From assembly GCF_026226615.1 (NCBI RefSeq), contig NZ_JAJAPB010000004.1, forward strand, positions 124,001 through 188,000: a stretch of 64,000 nt of DNA, written 5' to 3'. The position numbers and the translations under genes were made by a program. Of the stretch, positions 45,947 to 55,782 are shown one piece after another (the first letter of the stretch is position 1; the number at the start of each line of letters is the position of its first letter). Below the pieces are notes generated by a model, which did no database searches, was not told the DNA's origin, and worked only from the letters and a program-made list of their open reading frames with translations. Source of the stretch: Geovibrio ferrireducens (GTDB lineage Bacteria > Chrysiogenota > Deferribacteres > Deferribacterales > Geovibrionaceae).

Positions 45947-46591
45947 ATGAAAAAAAGACTTTTCCCCTTTGCCCTGTGGCTCTTCGGTAAATTTATGATG
46001 CTGTACGGAAACACTTTCCGCTACCGCGTAACCGGGAAAGAAAAACTTGATGAACTTTTCAACAGCGGCAGAAGTGTCGTGTTTTTCACATGGCACAATC
46101 AGATTTTCCCCATACTCCACTTTCACAAAGGGGTTAACCTCGCCATAATAATTTCCAGCAGTAAGGACGGAGACATTATGGCGCATGTGGCGGAATCTTT
46201 CGGCTACAGAGCCGTGAGAGGCTCATCCAGCCGCAACGGCTCCAAGGCTCTCCTTGAGATAAAAAAACTGATGAACGGCACATGGCACGCCGCCATTGCC
46301 GTGGACGGTCCCAAAGGGCCTAAATATAAAATGAAGCCCGGTGCGCTTTTCCTTGCGAAAAACACCCACGGCGTTATGATGCCTGTCATATTTGACTGCA
46401 AAAGCTTTAAACGCTTCGCAAGCTGGGACGGATTCATCCTTCCTTACCCCTTTGCGAGGATAGATGTCCATTACTGTGACCCTGTTTATGTTTCGGAAGA
46501 CACATCACCGGAAACCATGAAAGCAGAAATGGCCGAAATAGAGAAATCCACAATGGAGCAGACGCTTGTTTATTCTCCGAATATTGTATAA
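45947..46591 (+). CDS. DUF374-family acyltransferase-like protein
   Basis: 214 residues. Membrane-associated lysophospholipid-acyltransferase-like fold with FFTWHNQIFPI, VRGSSSRNG and VDGPKGPKYKMKPG, all hallmarks of the DUF374 family found beside LPS genes. I place the start at ATG 45947 (MKKRLFPFALWLFG), though a TTG at 45905 is possible. It is the first gene of an operon with waaA, an LpxL-like gene and gmhB, suggesting a role in lipid A acylation. Confidence 0.85.
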   Translation: MKKRLFPFALWLFGKFMMLYGNTFRYRVTGKEKLDELFNSGRSVVFFTWHNQIFPILHFHKGVNLAIIISSSKDGDIMAHVAESFGYRAVRGSSSRNGSKALLEIKKLMNGTWHAAIAVDGPKGPKYKMKPGALFLAKNTHGVMMPVIFDCKSFKRFASWDGFILPYPFARIDVHYCDPVYVSEDTSPETMKAEMAEIEKSTMEQTLVYSPNIV

Positions 46592-47789
46592 CCTGTTTAT
46601 AATTATACTTATTCCCTTTGCCGTGCCTATTGGGTTTCTCATTGCGCTCAGAAAAAAGGAGGATGCGGACTATTTTCAGCGGTTCGGCTTCATAACCTTC
46701 CCTGAGCCGCCCGCGAAAACCGTATGGTTTCACTGCGCAAGCGTGGGAGAAGTACGCAGCCTTAAGCAGCTTATAAACGCCTTCCGCAGACGCTATCCCG
46801 ATGCGGAGTTCATGATAAGCACCACCACAGCAACAGGAAAAGCCATCGCGGAAAAGGAGCTCAAGCCCTATTTCGCTTTTCTGCTCCCCATAGAAAACCC
46901 CATTGCCATTTCCTACATTCTGTACTGCATGAATGTGAAAGCAACAGTGATTATAGACACGGAGCTCTGGCCGAACTTCATATCAAGCACCTCAAAGCAT
47001 GCTCCGCTTTTCCTTGTAAACGCAAGAATATCAGACCGCAGCCTGGGCGGATACATGAAGATACGCAGGGTTATATCCCCGCTTCTCCATAAATTTGAGC
47101 ATATCTTTACCAAAAGCGAAGAGGATACCGCACGATTTGCCGCACTCAAGGGCAGTTCGGAGGGAATATCCACCCTCGGAAATATAAAATTCAGCGAATT
47201 TGACGGTGAGCCGGATCTTTCAGTGATAAAACCGCTCAATGACAGACCCTTCATCGCCGCAGCCAGCACTCACAAAAGCGAAGAGGAAGCAGCGGTAAAG
47301 GCTTTCAGAAAAAGCGGCTTTGCAGGAAGGCTTATCATAGCACCCAGACACCTTAACCGCACTGACGAATGCCTCGCGCTCCTGAAAAGCTCCGGCCTGA
47401 GGGCATGCACCCTGACAGAGTTTAATCCGGACTGTGATGCTGTTGTTGTAAATGTTTTCGGCCAGCTCGAAGCGCTTTACAGAACCGCAGACAGAATCTT
47501 CATCGGCGGTTCAATCGCAAATGTCGGCGGACACAACATTTTTGAGGCTCTGCGCTTCGGACGCCATGTTGCAGTTGGGCCCAATATGCAGAATTTCAGA
47601 GAAATTTATGAACTTGCCATTAAATACAACCTCGTAACAACAGTGAAAGGCGAAGAAGAGCTTGCCGCATTTTTTGCCGCACCTGAACCGGAGGGCAGCT
47701 TCGGAGATTTCAGGGCGGAGGTGCAGGCTTCCGCCGATGAGAGACTGTCTAAGTTCCTGGAGGCAATAAAAGTTGCACTTGCTGATTAA
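46566..47789 (+). CDS. waaA: 3-deoxy-D-manno-octulosonic acid (Kdo) transferase
   Basis: 407-residue glycosyltransferase that attaches Kdo to the lipid A precursor at the inner membrane. A membrane anchor (residues 5-27) precedes the GT-N domain with WFHCASVGEVRS and the C-terminal GGSIANVGGHNIFEALRFG donor site. The start is TTG 46566, with GGAG 7 bases upstream inside the preceding gene (26-base overlap). Confidence 0.95.
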   Translation: MFILRILYNLFIIILIPFAVPIGFLIALRKKEDADYFQRFGFITFPEPPAKTVWFHCASVGEVRSLKQLINAFRRRYPDAEFMISTTTATGKAIAEKELKPYFAFLLPIENPIAISYILYCMNVKATVIIDTELWPNFISSTSKHAPLFLVNARISDRSLGGYMKIRRVISPLLHKFEHIFTKSEEDTARFAALKGSSEGISTLGNIKFSEFDGEPDLSVIKPLNDRPFIAAASTHKSEEEAAVKAFRKSGFAGRLIIAPRHLNRTDECLALLKSSGLRACTLTEFNPDCDAVVVNVFGQLEALYRTADRIFIGGSIANVGGHNIFEALRFGRHVAVGPNMQNFREIYELAIKYNLVTTVKGEEELAAFFAAPEPEGSFGDFRAEVQASADERLSKFLEAIKVALAD

Positions 47790-48648
47790 GTTTTTTTATT
47801 TTCTTTTCGGAAAGCGGAGCCTGAAATTCCTCAGACGTATCGGCTGGCTGCTGGGCTCAGTTTTCTGGTATATTCTGCCCTCCAGACGGAAAACGGCAAT
47901 CGTAAACGCGGAAATTATCGGGGCAAAAGACCCTGTGAAATGCGCCCGCGAATCATTCCGCCATACATTCATGAGCTACATGGAAGCATTCTGCATAGGC
48001 AGAGTGGATCAGGCGTTTATGGATAAGCATATTAAAATTTCCTGCCGCGGAATAAAACCGGAACCCGTTTCAGGGGAGATTATAGTTTCAGCTCATTTCG
48101 GCTGTTGGGAGCTTGCAGCACCTGTGCTTGCCCTGATAAGTCCGCTTAAAATAGGGCTTCTGGCAAGAAAAATGAAAGACCCCAAGATCGATGATTTTGT
48201 TAAAAAAAGACGCGGCTTTTCCGACAAGCTCATATACCTGCACCACAGGGACTGTGCGGATGAAGTCAACAGACTTCTGGCCTCAAACGCCCACATAGCA
48301 GCCCTTCTGGATCATGCTTCTACGGAAAAGGATTCGATCTTCATTCCCTTCTTCGGTATCAAAACCACTTTTAACAAAGGGTTGCCTATGATAGCAGTCC
48401 GCAGGAATATCCCAATACGTCCTGCGTTTATGAAAAGGACTGAAGACGGAGCTGAACTGATTTTTCTTGAGCAGATTCTGCCTGATCCTAACCTGAAACC
48501 CAAAGAACGCATAAATGATATTGCTGTGAGAATCAACAGCGCCTTTGAAGAAGTGATAAAACAGAACCCCGAACAGTGGTATCTGCTCCATAAACGGTTT
48601 AAAAAGACAGAGGATGAGAATGGAAAAGTTTCCCGCAGTTTTTATTGA
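47773..48648 (+). CDS. Lipid A biosynthesis acyltransferase (LpxL/HtrB-like)
   Basis: 291 residues. N-terminal membrane anchor and the catalytic H-x4-E motif in SAHFGCWE, plus LDHASTEKDSIFIPFFG. It transfers a secondary acyl chain to Kdo-lipid A. The start is TTG 47773, with GGAGG 9 bases upstream, overlapping waaA by 17 bases. Confidence 0.92.
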   Translation: MHLLIKFFYFLFGKRSLKFLRRIGWLLGSVFWYILPSRRKTAIVNAEIIGAKDPVKCARESFRHTFMSYMEAFCIGRVDQAFMDKHIKISCRGIKPEPVSGEIIVSAHFGCWELAAPVLALISPLKIGLLARKMKDPKIDDFVKKRRGFSDKLIYLHHRDCADEVNRLLASNAHIAALLDHASTEKDSIFIPFFGIKTTFNKGLPMIAVRRNIPIRPAFMKRTEDGAELIFLEQILPDPNLKPKERINDIAVRINSAFEEVIKQNPEQWYLLHKRFKKTEDENGKVSRSFY

Positions 48649-49213
48649 CCGGGACGGCACAATGAACATCGAGGCCGGATATATTGACCACCCGGACAAC
48701 TTCAATCTGTACCCGTTTGTTCCGCAGGCAGTGCGCCTTCTCAACACTCACGGATTCCTTGTCATTGTCCTCACTAATCAGGCCGGAGTGGGCAGAGGCT
48801 ATTTCGGGGAGGATAATGTGGAAACCCTCCACTCAAAAATGCGCTCCGAACTCAGTAAAGGCGGAGCAAGGCTTGATGCCGTATACTACTGCCCCCACCA
48901 CACCTCATCCAAAGACCCGAAATACGCAGTGGACTGCAACTGCCGGAAGCCCCGGACAGGGATGATTGACAAAGCATTAAGCGAACTGCCCGTGGACACC
49001 GGAAGGATGTTCATCATCGGTGACAAAATGAGCGATATTAAGCTCGGCAGGAAAACAGGCTGCCGCACATACCTTGTAAAAACCGGCTACGGCCTCAGAG
49101 AGGCCGAGAAAAACCCCGGCGGTGCGGATGTCATAACTGATAATATCCTTTCCGCCGTTCTGGATATTCTGAAAATCAGTCAGCAAGCACAGCCGGATCA
49201 AACCCCAGCCTGA
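48620..49213 (+). CDS. gmhB: D-glycero-D-manno-heptose 1,7-bisphosphate 7-phosphatase
   Basis: HAD-family phosphatase, 197 residues, supplying ADP-heptose for the LPS core. The nucleophile motif is FIDRDGTMN; zinc ligands are in CPHH and CNCRKP; motif IV is IGDKMSD. ATG 48620 is preferred because GAGG lies 6 bases upstream; an ATG two codons earlier overlaps that site. It ends the LPS operon and overlaps the convergent MCP gene by 38 bases. Confidence 0.93.
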   Translation: MEKFPAVFIDRDGTMNIEAGYIDHPDNFNLYPFVPQAVRLLNTHGFLVIVLTNQAGVGRGYFGEDNVETLHSKMRSELSKGGARLDAVYYCPHHTSSKDPKYAVDCNCRKPRTGMIDKALSELPVDTGRMFIIGDKMSDIKLGRKTGCRTYLVKTGYGLREAEKNPGGADVITDNILSAVLDILKISQQAQPDQTPA

Positions 49214-50972
49214 AAGCACCCCAATGCTTCCCGTTGACATATACGGGGAGCGAGAGGTCGTTCACCACCTCGCCCGTATCACGCACATAGGCCTGAAGCA
49301 GGAACTTCTTGGTGTTTTTCGCCGCTCTTATGCCTGTGTGATCATTAAAAATCCTTTTATCCCTGCTGGTGAGCATGTCAGCATCATGGTTCCCCGTGAG
49401 AGGTTTGGCAAACTTGCTGTTGTGAGTCGGCGCATAGCCGTTGGCATCAACACACAGGGCAAAAATACACCCTTTCACAGTTTTCAGGGCTTCGTCATAC
49501 ATTTTCTGAAACTCACCCTCCACCCTCTTGTCGTAATCGGTTGAATATTTCTGAGGATCTGTTCCTTTAACGGGGCGGTAGTTCCTGTCAAAAACATTAA
49601 CACCCTGAGCGGCGTAAGCGGTCAGCTTTGACTCAAAGGCACTTTTATAATCATCCGCTTTCAAAATTATCTGCTCAAAAGTACCCTTCCCTATTTTGAA
49701 ACGGGAAACAAGCTCCTGAATTATCTCGATTTTGCCGTTGAGATCATCCGTTGAGTACTTGGAATCACCCATCCGGTGTGTTACTTCGTTAGCTATACGG
49801 TGTATGTCAGAAACATTCTCATTGATCCGGTCATTGACTTTTGTGAGATCATCAAGGGAGCTTGTGATATTCTGGAGCCCGGCTGATGTCTGTTCAAAAT
49901 CAGTCACCATGGACATGAACTTGACAGATGTACGCTCAACAACATCCTTGGTGAGCCCCATATGCTGGTTTATGGTTTCGGTCTGAGTTGCGGTATTCTG
50001 CACCTGACCGACTATGCTGTCTATGTTTTTGGATATTTCCTCCGTCGCCGTCTTCACTCTTTCCGCCAGCTTGCGCACCTCGTCCGCCACCACGGCGAAG
50101 CCTCTTCCGGCTTCACCCGCTCTGGCTGCTTCAATAGCCGCATTCAGCGCAAGCAGGTTTGTCTGGTCGGAAATATCCTCTATGAGCGACACAACGGTTC
50201 TGATATGTCTGGAGTTTTCCGCAAGCCCGTTCACGGTGGTGAGGAATGAGCCTATCATCAGGCTAACTTCCTGTATTTTCTCCGTTACATTTTCAAGCTC
50301 TCTGTAGGAATCACGCGCGTGGGAAAGGTTGTTCACCGTTGTGGTGCTTATCTGCACTGAGTTTGCAGCCACTGTCTCTATGGCATCCGTAACCCGCTCA
50401 CTGGCTTCGAAAACCGTATTGGCGAGCACATCCTGAGTTTTGGCATCTTTAGAGGCGGCATCCACATTTTTCACAACCTTTGCTGATTCCACCCCTATAT
50501 TCACTCCAAGAACCCGAACCTGCCTTATAATATCCCGGAGCTTTTCCATGAATCTGTTAAAGTTTCCGGCAAGTTCGCTCATTTCATCATATGTAAGCTG
50601 GGGCATATCCAGAGAGAGATCCCCCTCCCCTTCGCTTACCTCTTCAAGAAGAATTGAGAGCCTTTTCACCGGCCTGACAATAAGCATACGCATAAAAATG
50701 GCTGTCAGAACAGCCGCTGTGACTGAAAATACTGCAAAGAAAACAATATTCCAGAGGCTCTGGCTCATTATTGCACCGCCGATACTCTCTGCCAGTGCAG
50801 GGTCCTTTGCCGAGATAAGACCGCTTATACTTCTGCGCTGATAAAAAGAGAACGCCGTCATAAGCAGAATCTGAAAACAGACGATGCCCAGTATATTACC
50901 GAAGATTTTTTTGGTCAGGCTGTTGAAAATATTCTTTTCCAGCCACTTGTATATGTTGTAGAAAATAGCCAT
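49176..50972 (-). CDS. Methyl-accepting chemotaxis protein with C-terminal sensor domain
   Basis: 598 residues. Two membrane helices (about 22-44 and 72-96) enclose only about 28 periplasmic residues. A HAMP domain and the signalling hairpin ([20 protein letters not shown], near 275) follow. The sensory part seems to be the cytoplasmic C-terminal domain (about 450-598), with YAPTHNSKF and [15 protein letters not shown] as in Cache-like modules placed after the hairpin. It would therefore sense an internal signal. No other chemotaxis gene is adjacent. Confidence 0.93.
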   Translation of the reverse strand: MAIFYNIYKWLEKNIFNSLTKKIFGNILGIVCFQILLMTAFSFYQRRSISGLISAKDPALAESIGGAIMSQSLWNIVFFAVFSVTAAVLTAIFMRMLIVRPVKRLSILLEEVSEGEGDLSLDMPQLTYDEMSELAGNFNRFMEKLRDIIRQVRVLGVNIGVESAKVVKNVDAASKDAKTQDVLANTVFEASERVTDAIETVAANSVQISTTTVNNLSHARDSYRELENVTEKIQEVSLMIGSFLTTVNGLAENSRHIRTVVSLIEDISDQTNLLALNAAIEAARAGEAGRGFAVVADEVRKLAERVKTATEEISKNIDSIVGQVQNTATQTETINQHMGLTKDVVERTSVKFMSMVTDFEQTSAGLQNITSSLDDLTKVNDRINENVSDIHRIANEVTHRMGDSKYSTDDLNGKIEIIQELVSRFKIGKGTFEQIILKADDYKSAFESKLTAYAAQGVNVFDRNYRPVKGTDPQKYSTDYDKRVEGEFQKMYDEALKTVKGCIFALCVDANGYAPTHNSKFAKPLTGNHDADMLTSRDKRIFNDHTGIRAAKNTKKFLLQAYVRDTGEVVNDLSLPVYVNGKHWGAFRLGFDPAVLAD

Positions 50973-51243
50973 AGCTCACCATAACACTTTTATAAAATAA
51001 CCATTGTGTAAAATAAAATTTTTTGAATTTTTTTGCAAGTCAATAAAAATATTTATAAATTGCGGTAAAACAGAAAATTTTTCAACTAAGAGCATGTATC
51101 AATAATAAAACATAGGATATTTTTTATCCGCAATCCTTAATTTTTGTTTTTCAAAACAACATCTTTCAGTAAAGAAGTAAATTAAATACTGGACAAATAG
51201 CTGATACTTCCCATAATTACCCGAAATAGCATGAGGTTCATCA

Positions 51244-52335
51244 ATGACATTATTTCAGAAATCCAATATCAAGTCACTCGTACTCAAAAACAAAGCTGTG
51301 AGATCCGCAACATGGGAAGGCGGCGCGGATGCGGACGGAATCCCCTCTGATAAGCAGATAAATTTATATAAAGAACTGGCGGAGGGCGAAACAGGCCTGA
51401 TAATAACCGGGTACATAGTTCCCTGCACTGACGGAAGGCAGACCCCCGGACAGATGATGCTGAAAGATGAGGCAGCTGTGGAAGTCTACAGAAAGCTCAC
51501 TGACGCAGTGCATGCTTCCGGAGCAAAAATTGCAGGGCAGCTTGTACACTGCGGCGGACAGTCCTCTGAGCGCATGGCGGGCAGAAAACCCCTTGCCCCC
51601 TCAGCAGTGGAGGCTCCGCAGTACTCCGCAGTACCGGAAGAGCTGAGCACTGAGGAAATAATCAGGATAAAATCGGCTTTCGCAGAAACCGCAAGGTTCT
51701 GCAAAGAGGCAGGGTTTGACGCTGTGCAGCTTCACGCCGCCCACGGGTATCTGATGAATCAGTTTCTCTCCCCTGCACTGAACAAGCGCACGGATCAATA
51801 CGGTGGAACCCTTGAAAACAGAGCCCGCTTCATGCTTGAAGTTCTTGCGGAAGTGAAAATCTCCGCTGGGGCGGATTTCCCTGTGATGGTAAAACTTAAC
51901 GGTTCAGACAATCTGGAGGGCGGGCTTGATATTGAGGATGCGGTTCAGGCGGCAGTCCTCCTTGAAAAAGCGGGCGCTGATGCTATCGAAATAAGCGCAG
52001 GAACCCCTGCCTCCGGCAAAGACGGCGCACCAGTACGCACAGGGGTTAAAGCCGGTGCAGGAGAGGCTTATAACCTTGAATACGCTAAAAGAATACGCGC
52101 TGCCGTCTCTCTGCCCCTGATGACAGTGGGCGGATACAGAAGCTATGGGGAATGCCTCAGGGCGCTTGAAGCAGGCATGGACTTTGTCTCACTCTCTAGG
52201 CCGCTTATAAAGGAGCCCTCAATCATAAAAAGATGGGAAAGCGGAAACACAGCGCCTTCGGACTGCATTTCATGCAACGGATGTTTCAAACCCGGACTGA
52301 AAGACGGGCTGATCAGGTGCGTTATCAATAAATAG
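51244..52335 (+). CDS. Old-yellow-enzyme-type NADH:flavin oxidoreductase
   Basis: 363-residue TIM-barrel flavoenzyme. QLHAAHGYLMNQFLSPALNKRTDQYGG carries the active-site His pair and Tyr; LMTVGGYRS binds phosphate of FMN. A C-terminal tail with four cysteines (CISCNGC...C) recalls the Fe-S loop of 2,4-dienoyl-CoA reductase, but the second domain of that enzyme is missing. It is probably an ene-reductase of unknown substrate. Single-gene transcript with terminator. Confidence 0.9.
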   Translation: MTLFQKSNIKSLVLKNKAVRSATWEGGADADGIPSDKQINLYKELAEGETGLIITGYIVPCTDGRQTPGQMMLKDEAAVEVYRKLTDAVHASGAKIAGQLVHCGGQSSERMAGRKPLAPSAVEAPQYSAVPEELSTEEIIRIKSAFAETARFCKEAGFDAVQLHAAHGYLMNQFLSPALNKRTDQYGGTLENRARFMLEVLAEVKISAGADFPVMVKLNGSDNLEGGLDIEDAVQAAVLLEKAGADAIEISAGTPASGKDGAPVRTGVKAGAGEAYNLEYAKRIRAAVSLPLMTVGGYRSYGECLRALEAGMDFVSLSRPLIKEPSIIKRWESGNTAPSDCISCNGCFKPGLKDGLIRCVINK

Positions 52336-52341
52336 GCAGAT

Positions 52342-52370
52342 GCCCCGCCGGATGCGGGGCGCACTTTTTT
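52342..52370 (+). terminator. Terminator after the flavin oxidoreductase gene
   Basis: GCCCCGC/GCGGGGC arms (52342-52348 and 52354-52360) with a T6 run at 52365-52370. It separates convergent genes. Confidence 0.9.
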
Positions 52371-52631
52371 CTAAAGATGGTATTTAAGCCCGTCTATACG
52401 GCTTATCATTTCGTAAAAGCTTCTCAGCTCATTGTAGTTTTCCACATCCACAGTAATGGAGATCGAAACATACTTTCCGCTGCTGCTCCTTCTTTCCTGA
52501 ATGTCAATGACCTCTTTCAGTACAAAAACAGCCTTCACGCTGTCTCTGAAAGAGTCCGTATCGTCCCCCATCATCTTGTATGTGAATCTGGCGGGGTATA
52601 TCATTTCCGTAAAACTATTCTGCTCGCTCAA
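52371..52631 (-). CDS. DUF493 family protein
   Basis: 86-residue YbeD-like protein with an ACT-like fold; segments FTYKMMGDD and SGKYVSISITVDVEN are typical. The function in this group is unknown, possibly regulatory. It overlaps the end of the NfeD gene by 17 bases. Confidence 0.88.
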   Translation of the reverse strand: MSEQNSFTEMIYPARFTYKMMGDDTDSFRDSVKAVFVLKEVIDIQERRSSSGKYVSISITVDVENYNELRSFYEMISRIDGLKYHL

Positions 52632-53847
52632 TTTTTATCACCATCCCCTTAATTTCCGTGACTTTGACCTTATCGTCCTTTTCAAATGCCGAGCCGGATT
52701 CAGCGCTCCATATTTCCCCGTGGACAAATACCTTGCCCGCTGAACCGTTCCATGACATGACAGTGCCTGTTTCGCCTATCATCCCCTCCGCCCCTGTGGC
52801 AGGTTTTGCGAGAAAATCCCTTACAAGCAGCCTGCCTATGAGCCCGACAACGAGGATAACCACAGCCAGAACACCGATTATCATTCCCCATGAAACGCTT
52901 ATGCCCACGTTCCCTTCCCTGCTGAAAAGCAGATACATTCCAAAGCCCAATGCCACAACCGCGCCAAGGGTCAAAAGACCGAAGCTTGGAATAAAGACCT
53001 CGGCAAACATAAGCGCAAAGCCCGCGATGATCAGCAGCAGACCGAGCCAGTTTACAGGTATTATATTAATACCCATGAGGAAAAGCAGAATGGCACATAT
53101 GCCTATTCCGGCAAAAACAAACGTGCCGGGCATCTTAAATTCTAGGAAAATGGCGCCTATCCCGATAAAAAGCATCAGCATCAGCACATTGGGATCGCTT
53201 AAGAAAAATGCCACCCTCTGCAGAACCGTGGGTTCGAGATAAGTCCTTGCCGTCTGTTCACCGTACTTCTCAGCCAGCAGGGCAACAAGGCCGTCATCAC
53301 TGTTCACAACAGAGTCTATCAGGTTTGCCTCAAGGGCTTCCTGAGCGGTAAGGCTCAGTGAGTTTGTGACCATCTGCACTGATATATCAAGGTTTCTGCC
53401 CCTTTTCTCAGCTATGGAGCGGATGAAGGCCACGGTATCGTTCTCTATCTTTTTACCCATCTCGCCCTCTATGTTCTGCCCGGTAATATTGACCGGGTGG
53501 GCGGCGCCTATGTTGCTCCCCTCTGCCATTGCTGCGTAATGGGAGGCGAGGGTGATGAATGTGCCCGCGGAACCAGCTCTGGCTCCCTGCGGGGAAACGA
53601 AGGTGACTACCGGGGTTTCGCTTTCGAGTATAAGCTGGACTATCTTCCTTGTGGAATCAAGCACACCGCCCGGAGTATCAAGCTTAATAACCAGCACACC
53701 GTCCGCACCGGAAGCTTTGTCAAGGGACTGTTCTATATATTTCTCGGTATAGCCGCTGATTACGCCGTCTATCTCAACGAAAAAATACTCCTTTGCATCT
53801 GCGGCAACGGAAGCAAACAGCATCAGAAAAGCAAGCAAAAACCTCAT
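52615..53847 (-). CDS. NfeD family membrane serine protease
   Basis: 410 residues: signal peptide, ClpP-class protease domain (about 24-210) with Ser in GARAGSAGTFIT as nucleophile and a Lys downstream as general base. Several membrane helices (about 215-335) and a C-terminal OB-like NfeD domain follow. It probably degrades or processes membrane proteins such as stomatin partners; no stomatin gene is adjacent. It shares a transcript with DUF493. Confidence 0.92.
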   Translation of the reverse strand: MRFLLAFLMLFASVAADAKEYFFVEIDGVISGYTEKYIEQSLDKASGADGVLVIKLDTPGGVLDSTRKIVQLILESETPVVTFVSPQGARAGSAGTFITLASHYAAMAEGSNIGAAHPVNITGQNIEGEMGKKIENDTVAFIRSIAEKRGRNLDISVQMVTNSLSLTAQEALEANLIDSVVNSDDGLVALLAEKYGEQTARTYLEPTVLQRVAFFLSDPNVLMLMLFIGIGAIFLEFKMPGTFVFAGIGICAILLFLMGINIIPVNWLGLLLIIAGFALMFAEVFIPSFGLLTLGAVVALGFGMYLLFSREGNVGISVSWGMIIGVLAVVILVVGLIGRLLVRDFLAKPATGAEGMIGETGTVMSWNGSAGKVFVHGEIWSAESGSAFEKDDKVKVTEIKGMVIKIERAE

Positions 53848-53863
53848 CAGTACCTCCGTCAGG

Positions 53864-54532
53864 CTACTGTTTTATCATCCTGAAAAAGTAAACGCCCAAC
53901 TCAGGCGAAAACTTACGATAATATTTTGTTTCGTGGTAATCCACCAGTTCGTTTATAAATACAGTATCGTACGCACTCTTCAAATTTTCCACTGGTTTCA
54001 GGTTCAGGACAATCTCTTCGGCGTAGTCGACCTGATCTGTCGCCATGTACAGACTGCCCCCCTTCTTAAGCTTGGAGGTGAGAATTTCTATAAAGGATGT
54101 TTTAAGCAGCCTGCGCTTATTGTGCTTTTTCTTCGGCCACGGATCGGGGAAATTCACGTAAAAGTTGTCCACACTGCCGTCTTTGAACAGGCTTATGAAA
54201 AAAGTGGCATCGAAATGGATTATCTTTGCGTTTTTCACCTCAGCGGTGCGCACTTTTCTTATCGCCCTGTCGAAAATACGCTTCATTACCTCAAAGCCCA
54301 GATAATTCTGCTCCGGATGTTTTGTGGCGAAAGCGCTTATAAACTCGCCGTTGCCTATGCCTATCTCCACATTAAACGGAGCGGTCTTCTCAAAAAAGTC
54401 CGATGGGGTGAGCCTTTCATACCCCTCAAACCCGCCTCCGTGGGAAAATTTCTGAAATCTTTCGACCTGCGGGCGCAGGTCTTTGGCGTATATGTATATA
54501 TCTTCCTGAAAATTAAGCTCTAACTTTTTAAT
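53864..54532 (-). CDS. trmB: tRNA (guanine-46-N7-)-methyltransferase
   Basis: About 222 residues if begun at ATT 54532. SAM-binding VEIGIGNGEF and the family signature FPDPWPKKKHNKRR are clear. An upstream ATG (54598) exists in frame, but the stretch between contains a terminator-like hairpin. GGGAGG sits 6 bases before the ATT, so initiation at ATT, as in infC, is proposed. Confidence 0.85.
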   Translation of the reverse strand: MKKLELNFQEDIYIYAKDLRPQVERFQKFSHGGGFEGYERLTPSDFFEKTAPFNVEIGIGNGEFISAFATKHPEQNYLGFEVMKRIFDRAIRKVRTAEVKNAKIIHFDATFFISLFKDGSVDNFYVNFPDPWPKKKHNKRRLLKTSFIEILTSKLKKGGSLYMATDQVDYAEEIVLNLKPVENLKSAYDTVFINELVDYHETKYYRKFSPELGVYFFRMIKQ

Positions 54533-54546
54533 AAGAAACCTCCCTG

Positions 54547-54593
54547 ACAAAAATAATGCGCATTCAGCGCAAACACCCCCGGTTAAGGGGGTG
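54547..54593 (-). terminator. Terminator of the DUF1858 gene
   Basis: On the minus strand CACCCCC/GGGGGTG hairpin (54593-54574), then a second small hairpin GCGC/GCGC and ATTATTTTTG. Confidence 0.7.
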
Positions 54594-54632
54594 CGCATGT
54601 GCTCTGTCTATAACTGTAAGATACTGTATTTG

Positions 54633-54839
54633 TTAAGCTTTGCTGCCGGCAACAAACTTCCTCAGTTCCGTCAGAACCTCTTCGGGATCAAGTCCGTGCA
54701 TGCGTGAACCCTTTTCAATGCTTTCATTGGCAACGCCCATGCAGCTCATGCAGCCCATGTTGAATTTATCAAAAACTTCCACCGAAGCCGGACAGGCCTT
54801 CAGAACATCCGCTATTATTGTTTTTGCTGTTATTTCCAT
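54633..54839 (-). CDS. DUF1858 domain protein
   Basis: 68 residues. The pattern MEITAKTIIADVLKACP, then GCMSCMG, is the DUF1858 fold, often fused to or found beside redox and hybrid-cluster proteins. The CxxC pair may be redox active or bind metal. ATG 54839 has GAGG 9 bases upstream. Confidence 0.85.
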   Translation of the reverse strand: MEITAKTIIADVLKACPASVEVFDKFNMGCMSCMGVANESIEKGSRMHGLDPEEVLTELRKFVAGSKA

Positions 54840-54960
54840 AATATTTAACCTCATTGCTGATTTAAAATAAATACTGTTGTACACTTGCGGCAGGAAGAGC
54901 CTGCCTTCCATTTTTACTATCCAGAATTTTCCGTACGTGGGAACTGTCCGGTTATATACC

Positions 54961-55112
54961 CGTCATGCTGAACACAGTGAAGCATCCCGGACAGCGTTCA
55001 TAAATCCCCCTCTGTCCCCCTTTCCTAAAGGGGGAAGCCCGCCCACCCTCCTTTGGCAAAGGAGAGTCGGGGAGGATTAATCAGAGACTCTTCGCCTGAG
55101 GCTCAGAGTGAC
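54961..55112. repeat. Composite short-repeat cluster (C/G-rich element plus half-elements)
   Basis: A half-copy of the 13497 family (54961-54989), the C/G-rich palindromic element (55001-55080) and another half-copy (55083-55112) in a row. The arrangement is the same as at 42083-42211 but permuted. Confidence 0.75.
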
Positions 55113-55170
55113 GCAGATCGGCGTGTTCCCATGAAAAAAGAGAGCCTAAGCAAAAAAACTCTTGAGCCGA

Positions 55171-55276
55171 CTTACCAAGTGAAAAACCACATCCTGTGTT
55201 TTTCACTTACACGCTCACGCCGAAACAAGTTCGGCTACGCTGCGCACGGCGTGTTCCCTTCCATGGGAGCGTTTAC
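55171..55276 (-). repeat. Hairpin-array repeat, copy E
   Basis: Read on the minus strand: hairpin 55270-55253 with loop ATGGAA, core 55251-55237, variable hairpin 55235-55219 (arms GCCGAA/TTCGGC), and a perfect 11-bp terminal stem (55208-55198/55187-55177) with loop ACAGGATGTG. The gap from 55277 to 55414 shows only the rpmB leader. Confidence 0.85.
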
Positions 55277-55414
55277 CTCTTCCACGAAAAAAGAAGGTCT
55301 AAGCAAAAAAACTCTTGATCAGGTATATGGGTTATGTTAGCATTTCAAGCTCTTTAGATCAAGACTATTGAACATTGTAAAGGTTTAGAATTATCATACA
55401 TTCGGAGGATTAAC

Positions 55415-55603
55415 ATGGCCAGAAGATGTGAGGTTTGCGGTAAAGGACCGATGTTCGGTCACAACATAAGCCACGCTCACAACGTTACAAGAAGGGTTTT
55501 CCTTCCTAACGTGCACAAGATGAGAGTTATTGAAGACGGACAGGTTGTCAGAAAAAAAGTCTGCACAAAATGCCTTAAAGCAGGCAAAGTTCAGAAAGCC
55601 TAA
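55415..55603 (+). CDS. rpmB: Ribosomal protein bL28
   Basis: 62 residues, full length. The zinc-binding CxxC pairs CEVCGK and CTKCLK are both present (the C+ form). Ribosome-binding site GGAGG precedes the ATG. Monocistronic. Confidence 0.97.
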   Translation: MARRCEVCGKGPMFGHNISHAHNVTRRVFLPNVHKMRVIEDGQVVRKKVCTKCLKAGKVQKA

Positions 55604-55622
55604 TCAACAGACATTGAACCCT

Positions 55623-55654
55623 GCCTGCGGCTTTTTTAGTCCGCAGGCGGTTTT
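55623..55654 (+). terminator. rpmB terminator
   Basis: GCCTGCGG (55623-55630) and CCGCAGGC (55641-55648) followed by GGTTTTG. Confidence 0.85.
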
Positions 55655-55782
55655 GTCCCTTTCTTCATTCTAAAAATCCGGACTTTCAAAAGATTTTTTC
55701 TCAAAAATTTTTCAGCGGATATTTTTGCGCCCATGCGTTCGCAATGACGCAGACAACTGCTGCGCCGACTGATCTTATCAAA

